Assembly (NCBI GenBank): GCA_024699855.1
Contig: JAMPIQ010000003.1
Location: 9,858,001 to 9,922,000, forward strand
Origin: Aphelenchoides besseyi
Taxonomy: Eukaryota > Nematoda > Chromadorea > Rhabditida > Aphelenchoididae
Direction: 5' to 3'
Length of the DNA: 64,000 bases
Shown here: one piece after another, positions 23,210 to 34,740 of the stretch
Position numbering within the stretch: the first letter of the stretch is position 1
Layout: each line of letters opens with the position of its first letter
The notes under the pieces: generated by a model
What the model was told of the DNA's origin: nothing
What the model saw: the letters and a program-made list of their open reading frames with translations, nothing else
Database searches by the model: none
Program-made: the position numbers and the translations under genes

Positions 23210-24020
23210 ATAGATGTTGTTAACCTATTCACGTAGTTCAATGAATGTAAAACTTTTGATATTCGTAACCTTTTTGGATGAAGATACGAACGAATTGGGC
23301 GTTTTGTCGATTCGAATAAGCCATGATAACAAAAGGGAAGAGTTCGAGAACAGAACGGACGGTTGATCTAATGCCGATCGCCGAAGAGAAAGTTTTTGTA
23401 AAGTCGGCAATCTCATTACAGCCGCAGATTTTGTTCGAGTTAGTCGAGAAAAACATCGATCTTTGTTCTTAATTGTGATTGTTTTCATTGAATTTTTGAC
23501 TTGAACAAGCAGTCAAATTCAAACCTAAGGAGCGACTACACGAAAATTTTTGTTGTCAGGATTTTGCATGAACATTAACCGTAAGGCACGGGGAGCAAGA
23601 AAATATATGGTTGTATAGCAAGTAATCATACATGAAAAGGAACGGCCAAAAGACTTGTTCATTCATTTTGCGCCACCTGTACTTTCGGTTCTGTCTACCG
23701 ATCGATCCAACTGAACAGTTGAACTGACGAGGAAGCAAATTGCTCCGCCCAGTTGTCTTGTCGATCGGTGAACGATTGTGAAATCGCATGCGAATTGACG
23801 TGAAAAAGCGAACGAGTACTTTTCCAGTCTTGTTTGAAATATGAAAGTACGTGGAACTGTGAGAACCTACTTTGTTTTATCTTATCTTTTGAAATATTTA
23901 CGCGCGTGATTTCCTTTCGACTGATGGATTTCGTGTCCAAATCAAATGAACACGCGGATCACTTTTGGAGACGACCTCAACCAGTTTATGGCTTTTGTGT
24001 CTTTCAGTTAACTCAACGAA
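23210..24020. other. No recognised gene
   Basis: Short frames of 70-90 codons on the minus strand, without motifs or connecting splice sites. Confidence 0.4.
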
Positions 24021-25587
24021 ATGGCTTTGACTGTAACCACAGCGCTGGATTTGGATGCAGAAGTTGAAAACACCGGATTTAGCGTCGCAAAAGTCTTGAA
24101 AATGATCGATGCCAACGAACAGTTTGGGAAGTTGGCGAAAAGTCAAAAGGTTGTAAAGGTTTGTAGTTGAAGAAGGCCACTAACTCCTTCTCAGATCACC
24201 GCTCGAGATATTTCCGATGGCAAAGGTTTTTGTTCACGGGTCTTCAAAACGATTGTTCACTTCGAAGAAGGTGACACTTATGGGTTTGTGATGAAAGTGC
24301 CGACTGATGCATTTTGGGATGACCTCAATCTTGGGAAGCCGCTAAGTATCGTTAGTGCAGTTGATTAATTTCACAACAAAATTGTTTAATTTAAGGAAGA
24401 AAAAAAGCAAAACAAAATAAATGTGGCCAAGATGCACAACTGCGAAGTGGACGTCTACGAGATGCTTGGTGGAATGGCCAAACGACTTCCGCTTCCGGAA
24501 ATCTACTTTCTGGAACACACAACCGACGAGTTTTCCGGAGTGATTGCGATGGAAGATCTGAGTGGTCGTGGAGAATCTTTGGGTATCTATTATTCAGCTA
24601 CCACTCAGCAGTGCTACAACATTGCTCGACATGTCGCCGATTTACAGGTTAGTCATTTATTAACCTTTGAAGTTGGTCTTCAGAGTTATTTCGATTTCGA
24701 AGCAGACAAGAAATGGAAGAGCCGTTTTATTGAAAGTATGCACACAAGTCCAGACGTGATGAAGATCTGGAAACGAATGATGTATCCGGTTCTGGAATAC
24801 GACGATCCAGGTTTTTTTCTAGCATTTGCTTTCTTATGGTGACTTTAGAATTGGCCGAAACGGTGCAGATGTTCATTGATATCGATTTACTCAAATTGGC
24901 TCATTTCGCATTGCAAGATTACACCAAACAATACGGTGAGGTTGAGCCAGTCATTTTAATACGATGATTGTAGATGCTAACACACATGCCCACGGAGATG
25001 CTTGGACAGTAAGATCTCTTTCGCATTTTGTCTAATTTCCCTTTAGAACAACATGTTGATCAAACTGAATGAAGACAACGTTTCGATATCGGATGAAATT
25101 CTCGCATTCATTGATTGGCAAACATGTGTCAATGGTAATTTGAATCAGCTCTCAATTAGATCTTGTTTTTAGGTTCTCCATTGTTCGACATCGCGCGTTT
25201 CATTTGCAACTGCACGGATGGGGAGACGAGACGAGAATGTGAACGAAAGTCTGTGGACGTCTATTACGATCGTTTAACCGAAAACTACGCAAAGTTCGCA
25301 GCGAAACCGAAGTTCACTCGTGAACAGGTTCGTTTATCGACCGTTGAGTTTAACTCGCCTTTTAGGCTCATGAGTTCTACGACATATGCTTTGCTCAACA
25401 GGTCGGGGTTCTGATCATAATGTTCGCCACGATTGTGCTTCCGTTAAACAACTCGACAAAAGAAGAGGATCGTGAGAAGATGAAGAAATTGGCGACACGA
25501 ATCAAATTGGCAGCCAAAGATGCGATGCCAACCATCGAAAAATACGAAATGCGTACACGATTCGCAGCCACCGACAATGAAATGTAA
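24021..25587 (+). CDS. Nematode CHK-like kinase (choline/ecdysteroid-kinase-like fold)
   Basis: Nine exons with 36-48 nt introns encode about 400 residues. An ATP-binding N-lobe carries GFCSRVFKTIVHF and FVMKVP (the likely ATP Lys). The catalytic loop is H-A-H-G-D-A-W-T-N-N (the H-G-D-x-W-x-x-N signature) and the metal-binding motif is FIDWQ (the D-F-Q/D-W-Q type). These residues are intact, so activity is likely. The family (DUF1679 / CHK kinase-like) is expanded in nematodes and phosphorylates small-molecule hydroxyls in insects and possibly detoxification or steroid substrates in worms; substrate here is unknown. Start follows a TTTCAG acceptor at 24003-24007. An AATAAA lies at 25622, 35 nt after the stop. 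Confidence 0.92.
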
Positions 25588-25621
25588 ATCACGATCTTCG
25601 TTGCAAATAGTCCATTTCTTG

Positions 25622-25627
25622 AATAAA
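25622..25627 (+). promoter_or_regulatory. Polyadenylation signal of the CHK-like kinase
   Basis: AATAAA begins 35 nt after the TAA stop at 25585-25587. Confidence 0.6.
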
Positions 25628-25820
25628 ACATATTGTTCGTAACTTGCGTGTTATGATCGAGTTGAACGGTTTAATTTTAGTTAAAAATAAAAACAAATCG
25701 ACTAATCATTGTAAGAGTTGAGTATGAAATGTTTGTACACAATCTGCATTCTCTTAACGTGATGGCATTTGCTTTGAGTGAGTGGGAAACAGGAGTCGAG
25801 ATCATTTGGAAGGTACATGA

Positions 25821-26114
25821 GTGAGTGAAGACATCGATCGAAATGGTTTCTCAGTTCAAAATGATAAGGTCACTGATGTCTTGGTCTATTTCGCGTTTTT
25901 GCTCCGACTCTCGAATCACGTGTCTTCGATGGTGATGTTTGACATTTCGGTGTCGTCGGTTTTTGCCGTGATGATGTCGCTCACCGGACTGACCGATCGA
26001 TTCGAACGTTGGCATCGTGAATGTTGGCGACTGGTTTGCTTCACTCAACGGCACACAGTGTTGTCGAAAGACTCGCATCTTTGTGTCCGTACGATCGAAA
26101 ATGCATTGACTTGA
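25821..26114 (+). CDS. Candidate exon of an unidentified gene
   Basis: An open frame without its own ATG uses codons like those of neighbouring genes (QNDKVTDVLVYFAFLL...RFERWHRECWRLVCFTQ). A TTTCTCAG acceptor lies at its start and an ATG-led stretch precedes it (about 25731-25808), but the phases do not join cleanly. A separate short exon-like segment after TCTTTCAG at about 26401 (PAIPYARAPVAYVRSMKV) may belong to the same unit. No domain recognised. Confidence 0.25.
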   Translation: MSEDIDRNGFSVQNDKVTDVLVYFAFLLRLSNHVSSMVMFDISVSSVFAVMMSLTGLTDRFERWHRECWRLVCFTQRHTVLSKDSHLCVRTIENALT

Positions 26115-26488
26115 TGGTGGGCATTGGCACCTGAAATCGAGATGTAAACTTTTGAACTATCTTCTTTCAACTTTTAGTGTCAATTAGTTCTCTCGCCCTA
26201 ACTCCCTCAAGTGTTGAAACTTAGTTGTGTTTCTATAAACAGGTTGTGTGTGGTTATTCTTAGTAAAAGTACAAAATCGGACGTCAATTTGTTCTATGAT
26301 ATCCAAATTCGACATCATCATTAATTTCACTCGTGCTTTGTAGCCGATTCCCAAAGAGACCCAAAACTAATTGACGTAAACTTCTAACCAAACTCTTTCA
26401 GCCTGCGATACCCTATGCTCGTGCACCCGTAGCTTATGTTCGATCAATGAAAGTGTAAAATATTCGTGGAATTTTCGAGTGTTTTAGA

Positions 26489-26961
26489 TTACATCACTTT
26501 CACAGCCGATTGATCTATCGGCTGTTCGCTTGTCAACGATTGATTTAAAGCGCTGGACATAAAAACTCTCATTGGATTGAACAAACATCTTTCCATCGGA
26601 ATTTATATCCACAGAAAGCAGTCAATTAAAGCCGACAACGTGATTTCGAACGAAAAGGTTTATGAAATACATACCATGATTTGACCCATTTGAAGGGCAG
26701 AGATCCAAACGTGTAGAAACCACAAGGCTCGTTGGACGAACTGCAGTATGGAGCGTCTTTGTCGAAGATTGGAGGTGGAAAGGCATCACGCTAAAGATCT
26801 TACTGTATGATGACTTCGAAAACAAAACTCACTGGTAACATTTTTTCGTAATTAAAAGGTTTTTTTGCGTTCCAACTCGCCGTAGAGTAGTCGACGAGTA
26901 GCCACGATATAACCAATAAGAGGCATCGGGCATGTGATATCAACAACTGCGTTGTAAACAT
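26489..26961 (-). CDS. Probable small secreted Cys-containing protein
   Basis: Exon 1 begins MFTTQLLISHARCLLLVI and continues SWLLVDYSTAS, a plausible signal peptide. It ends at a GTGAGT donor; a CTTTAG acceptor leads to exon 2 with YCSSSNEPCGFYTFG and KWVKSW before a GTATGT donor at 26674. The third exon is uncertain: the best phase-consistent acceptor (TTTATGTCCAG) gives CALNQSLTSEQPIDQ... ending at 26489. The Cys pattern resembles small nematode secreted proteins of unknown role. A TTTCAG acceptor precedes the start. Confidence 0.5.
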
Positions 26962-27565
26962 GGTTGTTGGCAAGTTCGGTTGTGCAAATTTACGAACCAA
27001 CTGAAACGACGATGAAGTTGCAAAGCAATCCGATACACACGATTACGTAGCCAAAAGCATATACGGTGGAATGCAAAACCGCACTCACGTCTTCAAAACG
27101 ATTACTTTGCAATGAAACCACGTACACGTAAACAGAAGAGTCAAAAACTTTACGTTTTGAAACGAAAAGAATCGAGAGCTAATGAACGCAAATACGAACG
27201 GAACAAATGAGTTCAATTCGGCAGTTGATTCGAAAAGTCGCATGTGAAAACCACCGCGTTTATATGCACCTTCACTACCGGCTACTCGATTGGAATCGCG
27301 AAAAATCGAATGCACGAAAAAGTGGGCGGAGTTTAGGAGGAAAAATGGCCAACAGCTTTTCGCCCCAAATGAACTCCGCCCTTTCATGTGAAATCGAAAG
27401 AGTTCAACTAGCTGGTCTTCGTACAGTAACAGCAAGTAGAAATGGAACTTCGAAAGATCCAGTTCTTCCATCACGTGTTGGCAAGAAACACAGTGTCCAA
27501 GCGAGCATCACAAAATGGCTAATTGAAATTCAATAAATGACAATCGTAATAATTCTAATGGACGA

Positions 27566-28141
27566 ATGATGCGATTAAAACGCGTGCGAAAATCGAAACG
27601 CCCGTCTAGCGGTTCATTCGATTACAAGCTGCTTGGATTCGAACTTTGTACCAACCTCACGTCCACGTAATCTTTGACTTCTGTAGTCCGCAGAAACAAT
27701 CTGATTAAGTTCACCACGCCAAGTAACCTTTCCGACGGTCCTACTCCTCTCATATCTCCTATCGTACTGTTGTCTGATGAAAAAGGAACATACGTGCAAT
27801 TCTCATACTCTCGATGTGAACCCACGCACTAAACTTTTTGTTGAAATTGACAAACACAATCTTCGCGAAGACAAACAACTCGGTGTGCTAAAATCGCTCA
27901 AACTTTGCAGCGAAGTACTCAAGACCGCAAATTACAAAACGAACATCATCGCTTGTTCGCTCAGCGACGTGAATCAGAGAACCAAAAGTGTTTTCGAAGC
28001 CCACGAACACGTATGATATTTTTGTTTACTACATCCTGTAATCCAACGTTCCAACAGACTACTATGTTCTTCGGGGTTCTTTCCTCATCTTCGCGAAATT
28101 GGCGGCTGATTAGGTTGATGCAAAAAACAAAAATATTTTGA
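27566..28141 (+). CDS. Tentative hypothetical gene
   Basis: An ATG at 27566 opens MMRLKRVRKSKRPSSGSFDY...; the frame resumes after a GTAATC...CGCAG gap as NNLIKFTTPSNLSDGPTPL, and again after GTGAAC...CGAAG as YKQLGVLKSLKLCSEVLKTA. These pieces join in phase, but the first intron would be only 27 nt, shorter than any other here, and the terminal exon is uncertain. No domain is recognised. It may also be chance coding. Confidence 0.3.
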
Positions 28142-28831
28142 AAAGATTTTGAAATATCATCAAGTTATCTGTGCTGCAAATGCCAAGATTTCTTATCGAC
28201 ATTCTTTTGATTATAAGCCGATTATCCACAACTAATTCATTAAACCTGACAAGCATCCTATTGTTCTTCTTTGGCTTCCAATTGCTCTTGGAAGCAAAGG
28301 TTGTAGCCTTTAAAGTGCAAGAGAAGAGGTTATTGATTAGCAAACGATATGTTATTCAAGTGCTTATTAAGCCCAACAAAGTGGCCAGATAATTATGTTT
28401 CTGGGAAAAGCGGAAGTTTTGATTATTGAGGAGCCGAACGAAATGATAATTGCCCTTTGATAGGCCCCCAAACGTTTACTTCAAAGTCAAACGAGCCACT
28501 AGTCCACAGCAAAACGATTTCGATCATGCGGTAGAAAGTCGAGAAACTTGTTCAAATATCAATTAAGCCATCAAGAGGTTATCAATTTTATTTGACAAAC
28601 TTGCAAATGTTACTTTCGGAACACATGCGAACGGCAAGTGAAAAGCAACGAAAACGATAAGAAGAAGAATGCGGTAAGAACGAAAAGGCAATTTCGGTAA
28701 CAAAAGTCTAATGCTACACTACACAACGTTGAATGACTGAAGGTTTTTTGAAGCAAATTTGTTTGGGAACCTTTTGTTTTTGCATCGAACGTGTTCTTTC
28801 GATTTATCAGCAAAACAGCTGATCGTTTAGA

Positions 28832-29418
28832 ATGGAAATTAATCCGCTTTCCGTTCGTGATTACGAAGATGCTGATTACAAGCGGATTGAGTTGTTCCAA
28901 TTCTGCAAATTGGAAGCTTTTGTAGGATACCAAAATAGACGAACTGACCGTTGCACTTTTCGTTGGAAAGTTTGCGTGCAGCAAAGAGAACTTAAAAGCA
29001 ATCAAAGCAAATCGGAGGCTAAATACCTTCTTATACGAACGTTTATTCTAGGCCTGCGGATAATTGAGAAAAGCGACCACCCAACACGATTAGCTTACTT
29101 CACGACATCACTTACGGTAATGATGTAATATGTGTTCGTTTAAGACACCCAAATCCGATCAGATGAGTGGCACGAGAAGAAGCAAAAAGTTTTTTTACTC
29201 GCATCTACGGTCATAACGTCAAAATGATTTTAATGTCGAGCGTTGATGAACGAGCAAATGTGACGAAGAGAAGGTTGGCTGAGGTCATTAATTTTAGTCA
29301 AAAACCCGCGAAAAGACAAATGAGTACAACCGAGCTTATCGAACGTGATTATCATTACGGCGAATTGGAGTGCATTTCGAGTTTACACGATCGGAATGTT
29401 CAGACACAAATTGATTGA
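28832..29418 (+). CDS. Hypothetical protein
   Basis: A 95-codon exon from ATG 28832 (MEINPLSVRDYEDADYK...) ends at an ACG|GTAATG donor. Phase-compatible continuation through a TTTAAG acceptor (TPKSDQMSGTRRSKKFF) and a 31-nt intron leads to the frame ending TELIERDYHYGELECISS...QTQID at 29418. The total is about 185 basic residues with no recognised domain. The 31-nt intron is unusually short, so the last junction is doubtful. Confidence 0.45.
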
Positions 29419-31340
29419 TAATCTCGTCTGATTGTTCGAATTTCGAAGTGTAACTTTGATTCAACATCACACGTTCGTTCCTCATTAAACATCGAGACGA
29501 GAGAGAGTTGAACCAAGGGATTAATAGGAAGTTGTAAGACAACAACGCGAATGTATCGTATCTATTGGAGTTGCACCCGAATTTGTTCGAAGCGTAATAA
29601 GCGAACGGCAAGCGGTCCGAGGAATCCGCTAACCCGGGAATATGGCGGTCAAGGACGAACAAGTGGATCGCCTCCAGCATAATTGAGCTTAATTTGTGAA
29701 TATGATCGTAATGTTCAATGCCACGGCGATTGATAAGCGGATGTCTGCAACCTTGAAAATCGGTCTCTACGTTTCCCAGCACTATAGTCAAATTGTGAAG
29801 TTGAAAAGCTCGCCCCAATTGATGACAATAAAAACTGTTTGGGTGTGAAGTTGATAAAAAAGGATGCACACAAACTCCAAACTTTGACGATTACAACCCT
29901 ACGGATATTGTAGTTCAATTGGAAACAACACGCGAATGTTTCGGAAACAAATTCCGATGATGCACCAAATGAAAAACTGTAAGATCGAACAATACGTGGA
30001 AGTAAGCTCGAAACTTTTGTGACACCAGATTGGCGTACTGATTATCGAGTGTTTTGGTTAACAGAAGCGGAAACGAGACCACGAGCACAAATCGAGTTGT
30101 GACAACGCGGGATTCAACGCTATTAAGTGATAAGAAGCCAACGACTCACGTGCACAACTGCAACAATGAAAGGCAGTTGAGAGAAAGGAATTAAGGCAAT
30201 GAAAGCGAATCTACGACTTTGCAAGATCCTACGGTATCAAAGACGATTGAGTTCATAAGAGGGAGCTTGCAAAAGTGAATTCGCTTGTGGCGATTCGTGT
30301 GTTATCAAAGAAAATATGTTGTCGCTAATCAGAAGTCGAATGGACGAGAAAATTTGAGTTTCCGTTTATCACGCCCATGAGAAAGAATTGTTGCAGATTA
30401 GCGGAAATGAGTTTCAAAAACCCCAAGTTCAGGAGTCCACAGATTTGACTTAACTGGCCATTCATTTTTGAATCCACCCGCATATTTGAATTGTACTTCA
30501 TGCGTTAGCGATAGTTTCTCGTCCATCCAGTTTGTTAGCTCAATAGTCAACTAAAGGTCCCAATCGACCGGGACTAATACATCGACTTCGCCTGAATCTA
30601 CGGGCCATCGATCAAAACTCCTCGGTTTGCGCTTCCAAGCGCACAAATGTGGGCGAACATTACAAAATCGAGCACCAGAAATAGAAACCTAAGTGATCGC
30701 ATTGAAGTTTACTGCAAATTGAAGAACTTTTATAAGTTGGGACGAAGTGATAGCTCCAACCGAAAACACGATGTCAACACTAGACTTTTGTTTGCGAATC
30801 ACGTGCAATGATATTTGCGGTTAAAGTGCAATCAAACTTAAAAGTTCACAATCGAATGTCAAGTTGTTGCGTCCGAATCGAGAAGCCATCTGGCGATTCT
30901 CGACGCGAAGTTTGAGAGTTCGTTCGTGAGCTTGAAATTGAACCCATGTGTTCAAGTGTAGGATTATTTTTAGCTTTCGACCTTCAATACATTCGAGAAC
31001 CAAATGAATTAGCGGCAGGACATGTTACTATACAAAATTTTCGTTTCATGCTATTTTTCGTATTCATCTGCTTTGGTCACATATAATTTCGACTATCAAG
31101 CGCATACTTTTTCCGTTGTCTCACATTTTTTAGTTTGAACGTTTCGTGCGGCGAATTCTTTTGGTGGTGGCGATGTCCATAGAAGTTTTTCTGGTCTTTG
31201 CCTTTGGCCGATTCGTTTAACCGACGGCATTTACATTTCGGACGTCCATTAACCTACGTTCAACTTTCGTAATTATAGTCGCCGTACAATTCCTAAGGAC
31301 GTTGCGTGTTTCAGTTTATTTCCCAATAATACGAACGAGA
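29419..31340. other. Long interval without a convincing gene
   Basis: A 177-codon open frame on the minus strand (29336-29869) is the only long frame; it overlaps the end of the plus-strand candidate, shows no domain, and has no clear splice partners. From 29900 to 31300 all frames are short. TTTATT at 31315-31320 is probably the polyadenylation signal of the minus-strand gene ending at 31341. Confidence 0.4.
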
Positions 31341-31918
31341 TTAAATTGATGGCGGGTTATGGAACATGCTTTCCGTTTCTCGTCCGCGTCCCGAAAACTT
31401 TTGTCCCATTTCCATTGGCTCCAGACTTCTTTGTTGGGGATTATCCCATTGACGGAGAGGATAAGGTAGAACATCTTGTTCGGCCACTTGGGCTCCGTAG
31501 CCGCCGAAAGTGCCGTCTACCGGATCTTGTGGTGGCATTGGAGCGTTGTCGTGTGATGGAACATTGACGTTGTATTGGTCAAACGGAAAATGATCGTCAA
31601 ATACGTTCATATGTTCATATGGCATTTCGTCGAAAGGATTTGGCGGCATGAATGGAAACGTTTGTTCATGAGAGGCCCATTGGTTTTGGTCATATGATGG
31701 CCATTCGCCATACAAAGGCTGACCAAATGAATGTTTCGAAAACTCCTCATTTTCATCGTCGTAAAGTTGAGCAGAAAATTCGTGTGATCGATATTCGTCG
31801 CTTTCTGGTCGAAACGGGTATCCGAAAGCTGTGAATCAAAAATGAAAGTTGCCATCATTTGTTTCATACCTCCAGAAATCAAGATACCAAACAAGGGAAT
31901 AGAATGACTGTATTTCAT
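31341..31918 (-). CDS. Secreted acidic, aromatic- and proline-rich protein
   Basis: Two exons split by a 42-nt intron give about 178 residues. MKYSHSIPLFGILISGAFG is a signal peptide. The mature part is rich in Phe, Tyr, Pro, Met, Asp and His (for example FPFMPPNPFDEMPYEHMN and FDDHFPFDQYNVNVP), with no Cys and no repeated domain. Such composition suggests a structural or matrix-like secreted protein, perhaps cuticular, but that is inference. An AATAAA (minus strand) lies about 20 nt after the stop. Confidence 0.75.
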
Positions 31919-32976
31919 ACTTGAAGCAAATAAGAGATGAATGTAAATTGTAATCGATGTCCGATGTTCCTTAGGAGGTTTGATGGGGTTTATATACTCA
32001 TGGAGCTCGCGGGTTTGTATTTGCATATAGAACTCCATTACATTAATCATCGTAATTTTCGGATTGTACAATCGAGAACCGTTTAAATGTTTGTGCAGTT
32101 GAGTACATTGAGCTTATGATCATCAGTGGGTTACATTCCCGATTAACAAGTCGGCACTATGAAAAGAAAATGCGAATAGAAAACGACGATAACTTGTTTT
32201 AAGTTCACATTACTTTTGCTCATGAAGTCATCCGCTTGTTTGTGTTTAATCGTGCGGTTGTTTGTGCTTATTCTCGAAGTAAAAGATGCGCTGTTGCCAA
32301 TCAACTGTCTAATGAACTGGACGAGCAAGTTCTGTGCCAAGCAGTCCCGTGTTGTCAACTGAACATGAAACAACTCAAAACCGTCAATTTTCTTTTAACT
32401 CAATCACCCAAAAAGAATCACAATACACGTGAAAGTTTGTTTCCGAATTAACACGCTCCGTTGGTTGCCTTCTTGTTCACGAACTTGCTGCCGATCGAGT
32501 GGTTGTAAAACAAGTGACTGTCGATCACATTCCGTCTTCTTGATTTTGCGGTTTTTCGTGGGTATTTTACGTTGTTTTCTCTCTCGTTCCGTTTCACCAC
32601 GTCGATTACCGTTGGAGCGGGGTTTTCAACGTTTGAGCCCAAAACCTACACGGGCATTTCCGTAGGCTTTTCAATCACGTATCATCCGCTGTTTTTTGCA
32701 ACATTCGCGCGCAATCTCATCGACGGAAATCCAATTCGCTCCGGTCACCTCTTCGTAGCTTCTTCCGCCTCGGTCTTGCAATAATTGACGTTTAGACTGC
32801 AGAGCAAAGTGGCTAATCCCGTGCGTTCTCATTTCGGTCGTTGGTTGCAGATGAGTAAACAGCGATCTCGTTTCTAGTTCGCTTATTAAACACGAAACAA
32901 ACCGCTCGAGTTACGTTTTTTGACGTTTCCGTGCTGTTGGGTCGATTGCTAATTTTGACGTTTTGCAGTGAGCCAA
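31919..32976. other. No confident gene
   Basis: Between 32430 and 32790 both strands carry open frames of 60-80 codons, including a basic minus-strand stretch (RGETERERKQRKIPTKNRK), but I cannot join these into a gene. A TTTTGCAG acceptor at about 32960 precedes the next gene. Confidence 0.35.
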
Positions 32977-33798
32977 ATGAACACTAAACCGGAAGTGAAG
33001 ATCGTTGAATCGATTGTTAAAGTGAAAGCACAGGACGAAGAAGCTCATGATTACGAGAATTTGCCCTTACAAGCACAACCGACAGACGTTGTTTCAAAAG
33101 GGATTTCACAAAAAGACGTTGAACATGATTTAATTGTAGAAAGTGAGTCGACAGGAAAATCATTGGAGACAATCAGCGAGATCGATGAAAACGACGGTCG
33201 TCAGGCCGGCAAAGAAATGGATGAAAAACTTGAGAAGATGGTCAAAATCGTTGTCGATGTGGCGCTTCATCGTGCAATCGATGAACAAAAAGCTGAGAGA
33301 AGAGACGAAGCAAGCGAAATCTCACGCACCGCTCCACAACCCGGACTCGAGAATCGCAAGTCGTTGGATCCAGGAAGACCGCGAGTTCACGCCCAAGTAC
33401 AAACCGATATCAGTGGTCGAGGGTTGAGAAAAGCGCTTCACACGGCTAAAAATAAACAACAACGATTGCCTGGAAAGAGTCCAAATTTAACATTGAAACC
33501 TCAAACTAATGGCCGTATCGTCTTATCACCGAACGACAAGTCCACTGGAACCGATCAACCAATTTTCACTGCATCTCGTGAAGCTCGAAAAGCGTTAGAA
33601 GCACAACGTGAAATCAAACAGCTTCTGAATCGAGCCATGAGTCGTGCGGCCAGTCGAGCAGCCGCCCGATTGCCGGACGAGAAGGAAACTTTTCTGACCG
33701 TAGCGATGGAGCTGCTAAGTCGAGAGTCAACGTTGGATCTGGAGATTAGTACGCCGCGTGAGGGCGACAAAGTTTGTGCTCATTTCGTTGTTTCCTGA
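32977..33798 (+). CDS. Disordered, charged uncharacterised protein
   Basis: A single long exon starts with MNTKPEVKIVESIVKVKA a few bases after a TTTTGCAG acceptor and encodes 273 residues. The N-terminal half is acidic. The C-terminal part has a predicted helix (SREARKALEAQREIKQLLNR) followed by MSRAASRAAARLPDEKE. Two short segments, AQVQTDISG and KSTGTDQP, resemble dynein light chain LC8-binding motifs; this is only pattern similarity. An upstream exon could exist, since the frame is open to the acceptor. AATAAA at 33910. Confidence 0.65.
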   Translation: MNTKPEVKIVESIVKVKAQDEEAHDYENLPLQAQPTDVVSKGISQKDVEHDLIVESESTGKSLETISEIDENDGRQAGKEMDEKLEKMVKIVVDVALHRAIDEQKAERRDEASEISRTAPQPGLENRKSLDPGRPRVHAQVQTDISGRGLRKALHTAKNKQQRLPGKSPNLTLKPQTNGRIVLSPNDKSTGTDQPIFTASREARKALEAQREIKQLLNRAMSRAASRAAARLPDEKETFLTVAMELLSRESTLDLEISTPREGDKVCAHFVVS

Positions 33799-34740
33799 TC
33801 CGTGTACCTTGAAATATCGATCCCCGTGTTCAATCTGAGCTTTACGAAGTTAATCCACAAAACATTTCATTCCATCCTACGCATTTGTTCTAATTTCTCT
33901 TTGAGTAAAAATAAAACAGTCAAGAAGTGACGGCAATGTTCAATCGTAACAACATGATCTTTACCCGATTCGGCAACAGATTGATCGTGACATAAAAGCT
34001 AGGCAGTTAATTTGCATTTTCATCGGAACCTTTCAAATTCACGCGCAACGTTCCTTCTCCCGTAGCAGATGCGCATAATCGTGGCGGCAAAATCGAAATT
34101 CGATGCGAAAATGAAATGCGACGACGATCGTTTTTATGGCCTCTGAAACGGAGATTGTACGAATGCTTTTTGCTGCAAATTCAATCTTTTGTTCTCGACT
34201 TTATCTTATCTTCAACATCACTGATACGCGCATTCAAGGGCCAATAGTCGTAGGTTGAATGTTATTCCACTCGTTCATTTTCTGTGAATTCGCATTGCCA
34301 TTCAAAGGACGAGTGAATCACTTGCGCACAATTTTGAATCATAACTCATCCGTTTGGTACGCTTGAAATTGCCGACGATTAGCCGCTGATGATTGGACAC
34401 AAACAGGCGGTTTCGGAGTCGTGTATCCGTTTGACCAAAACTCTCGACATGTTTGTAAGTTTTCGTAGCAATGGCCGAGGGTTAGGCTTCTTCCGACTTT
34501 GTTGGAGGGTCAAGGTTGAGGCAAGGCGGAGGTGTTGAATCATTCCGATTCGGTCAACAACTTGAGTGAGCAGTTGGAAGGTCGCTGAGCTCACAACCAT
34601 TTTTGGTCACTCCTCTTCTTACGATTGAATCATTAAAAGCTTGAGGGTTATTTCAATTGATAAACGAGTGGTACGTGTATTTGAAGTTGTAAATGTGTTT
34701 GCAGAAAACGGAATTTGAAGGTAATTTCAGGTGTTTTTAA
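33799..34740. other. No recognised gene
   Basis: Contains the AATAAA at 33910-33915 of the preceding gene. Otherwise only a 73-codon minus-strand frame (34379-34600) without motif. Confidence 0.4.

Noticed and set aside
27590..27660. tRNA-like GTTCGAATCC on the minus strand
   Set aside because: No matching box A or cloverleaf; the sequence reads better as coding on the plus strand.
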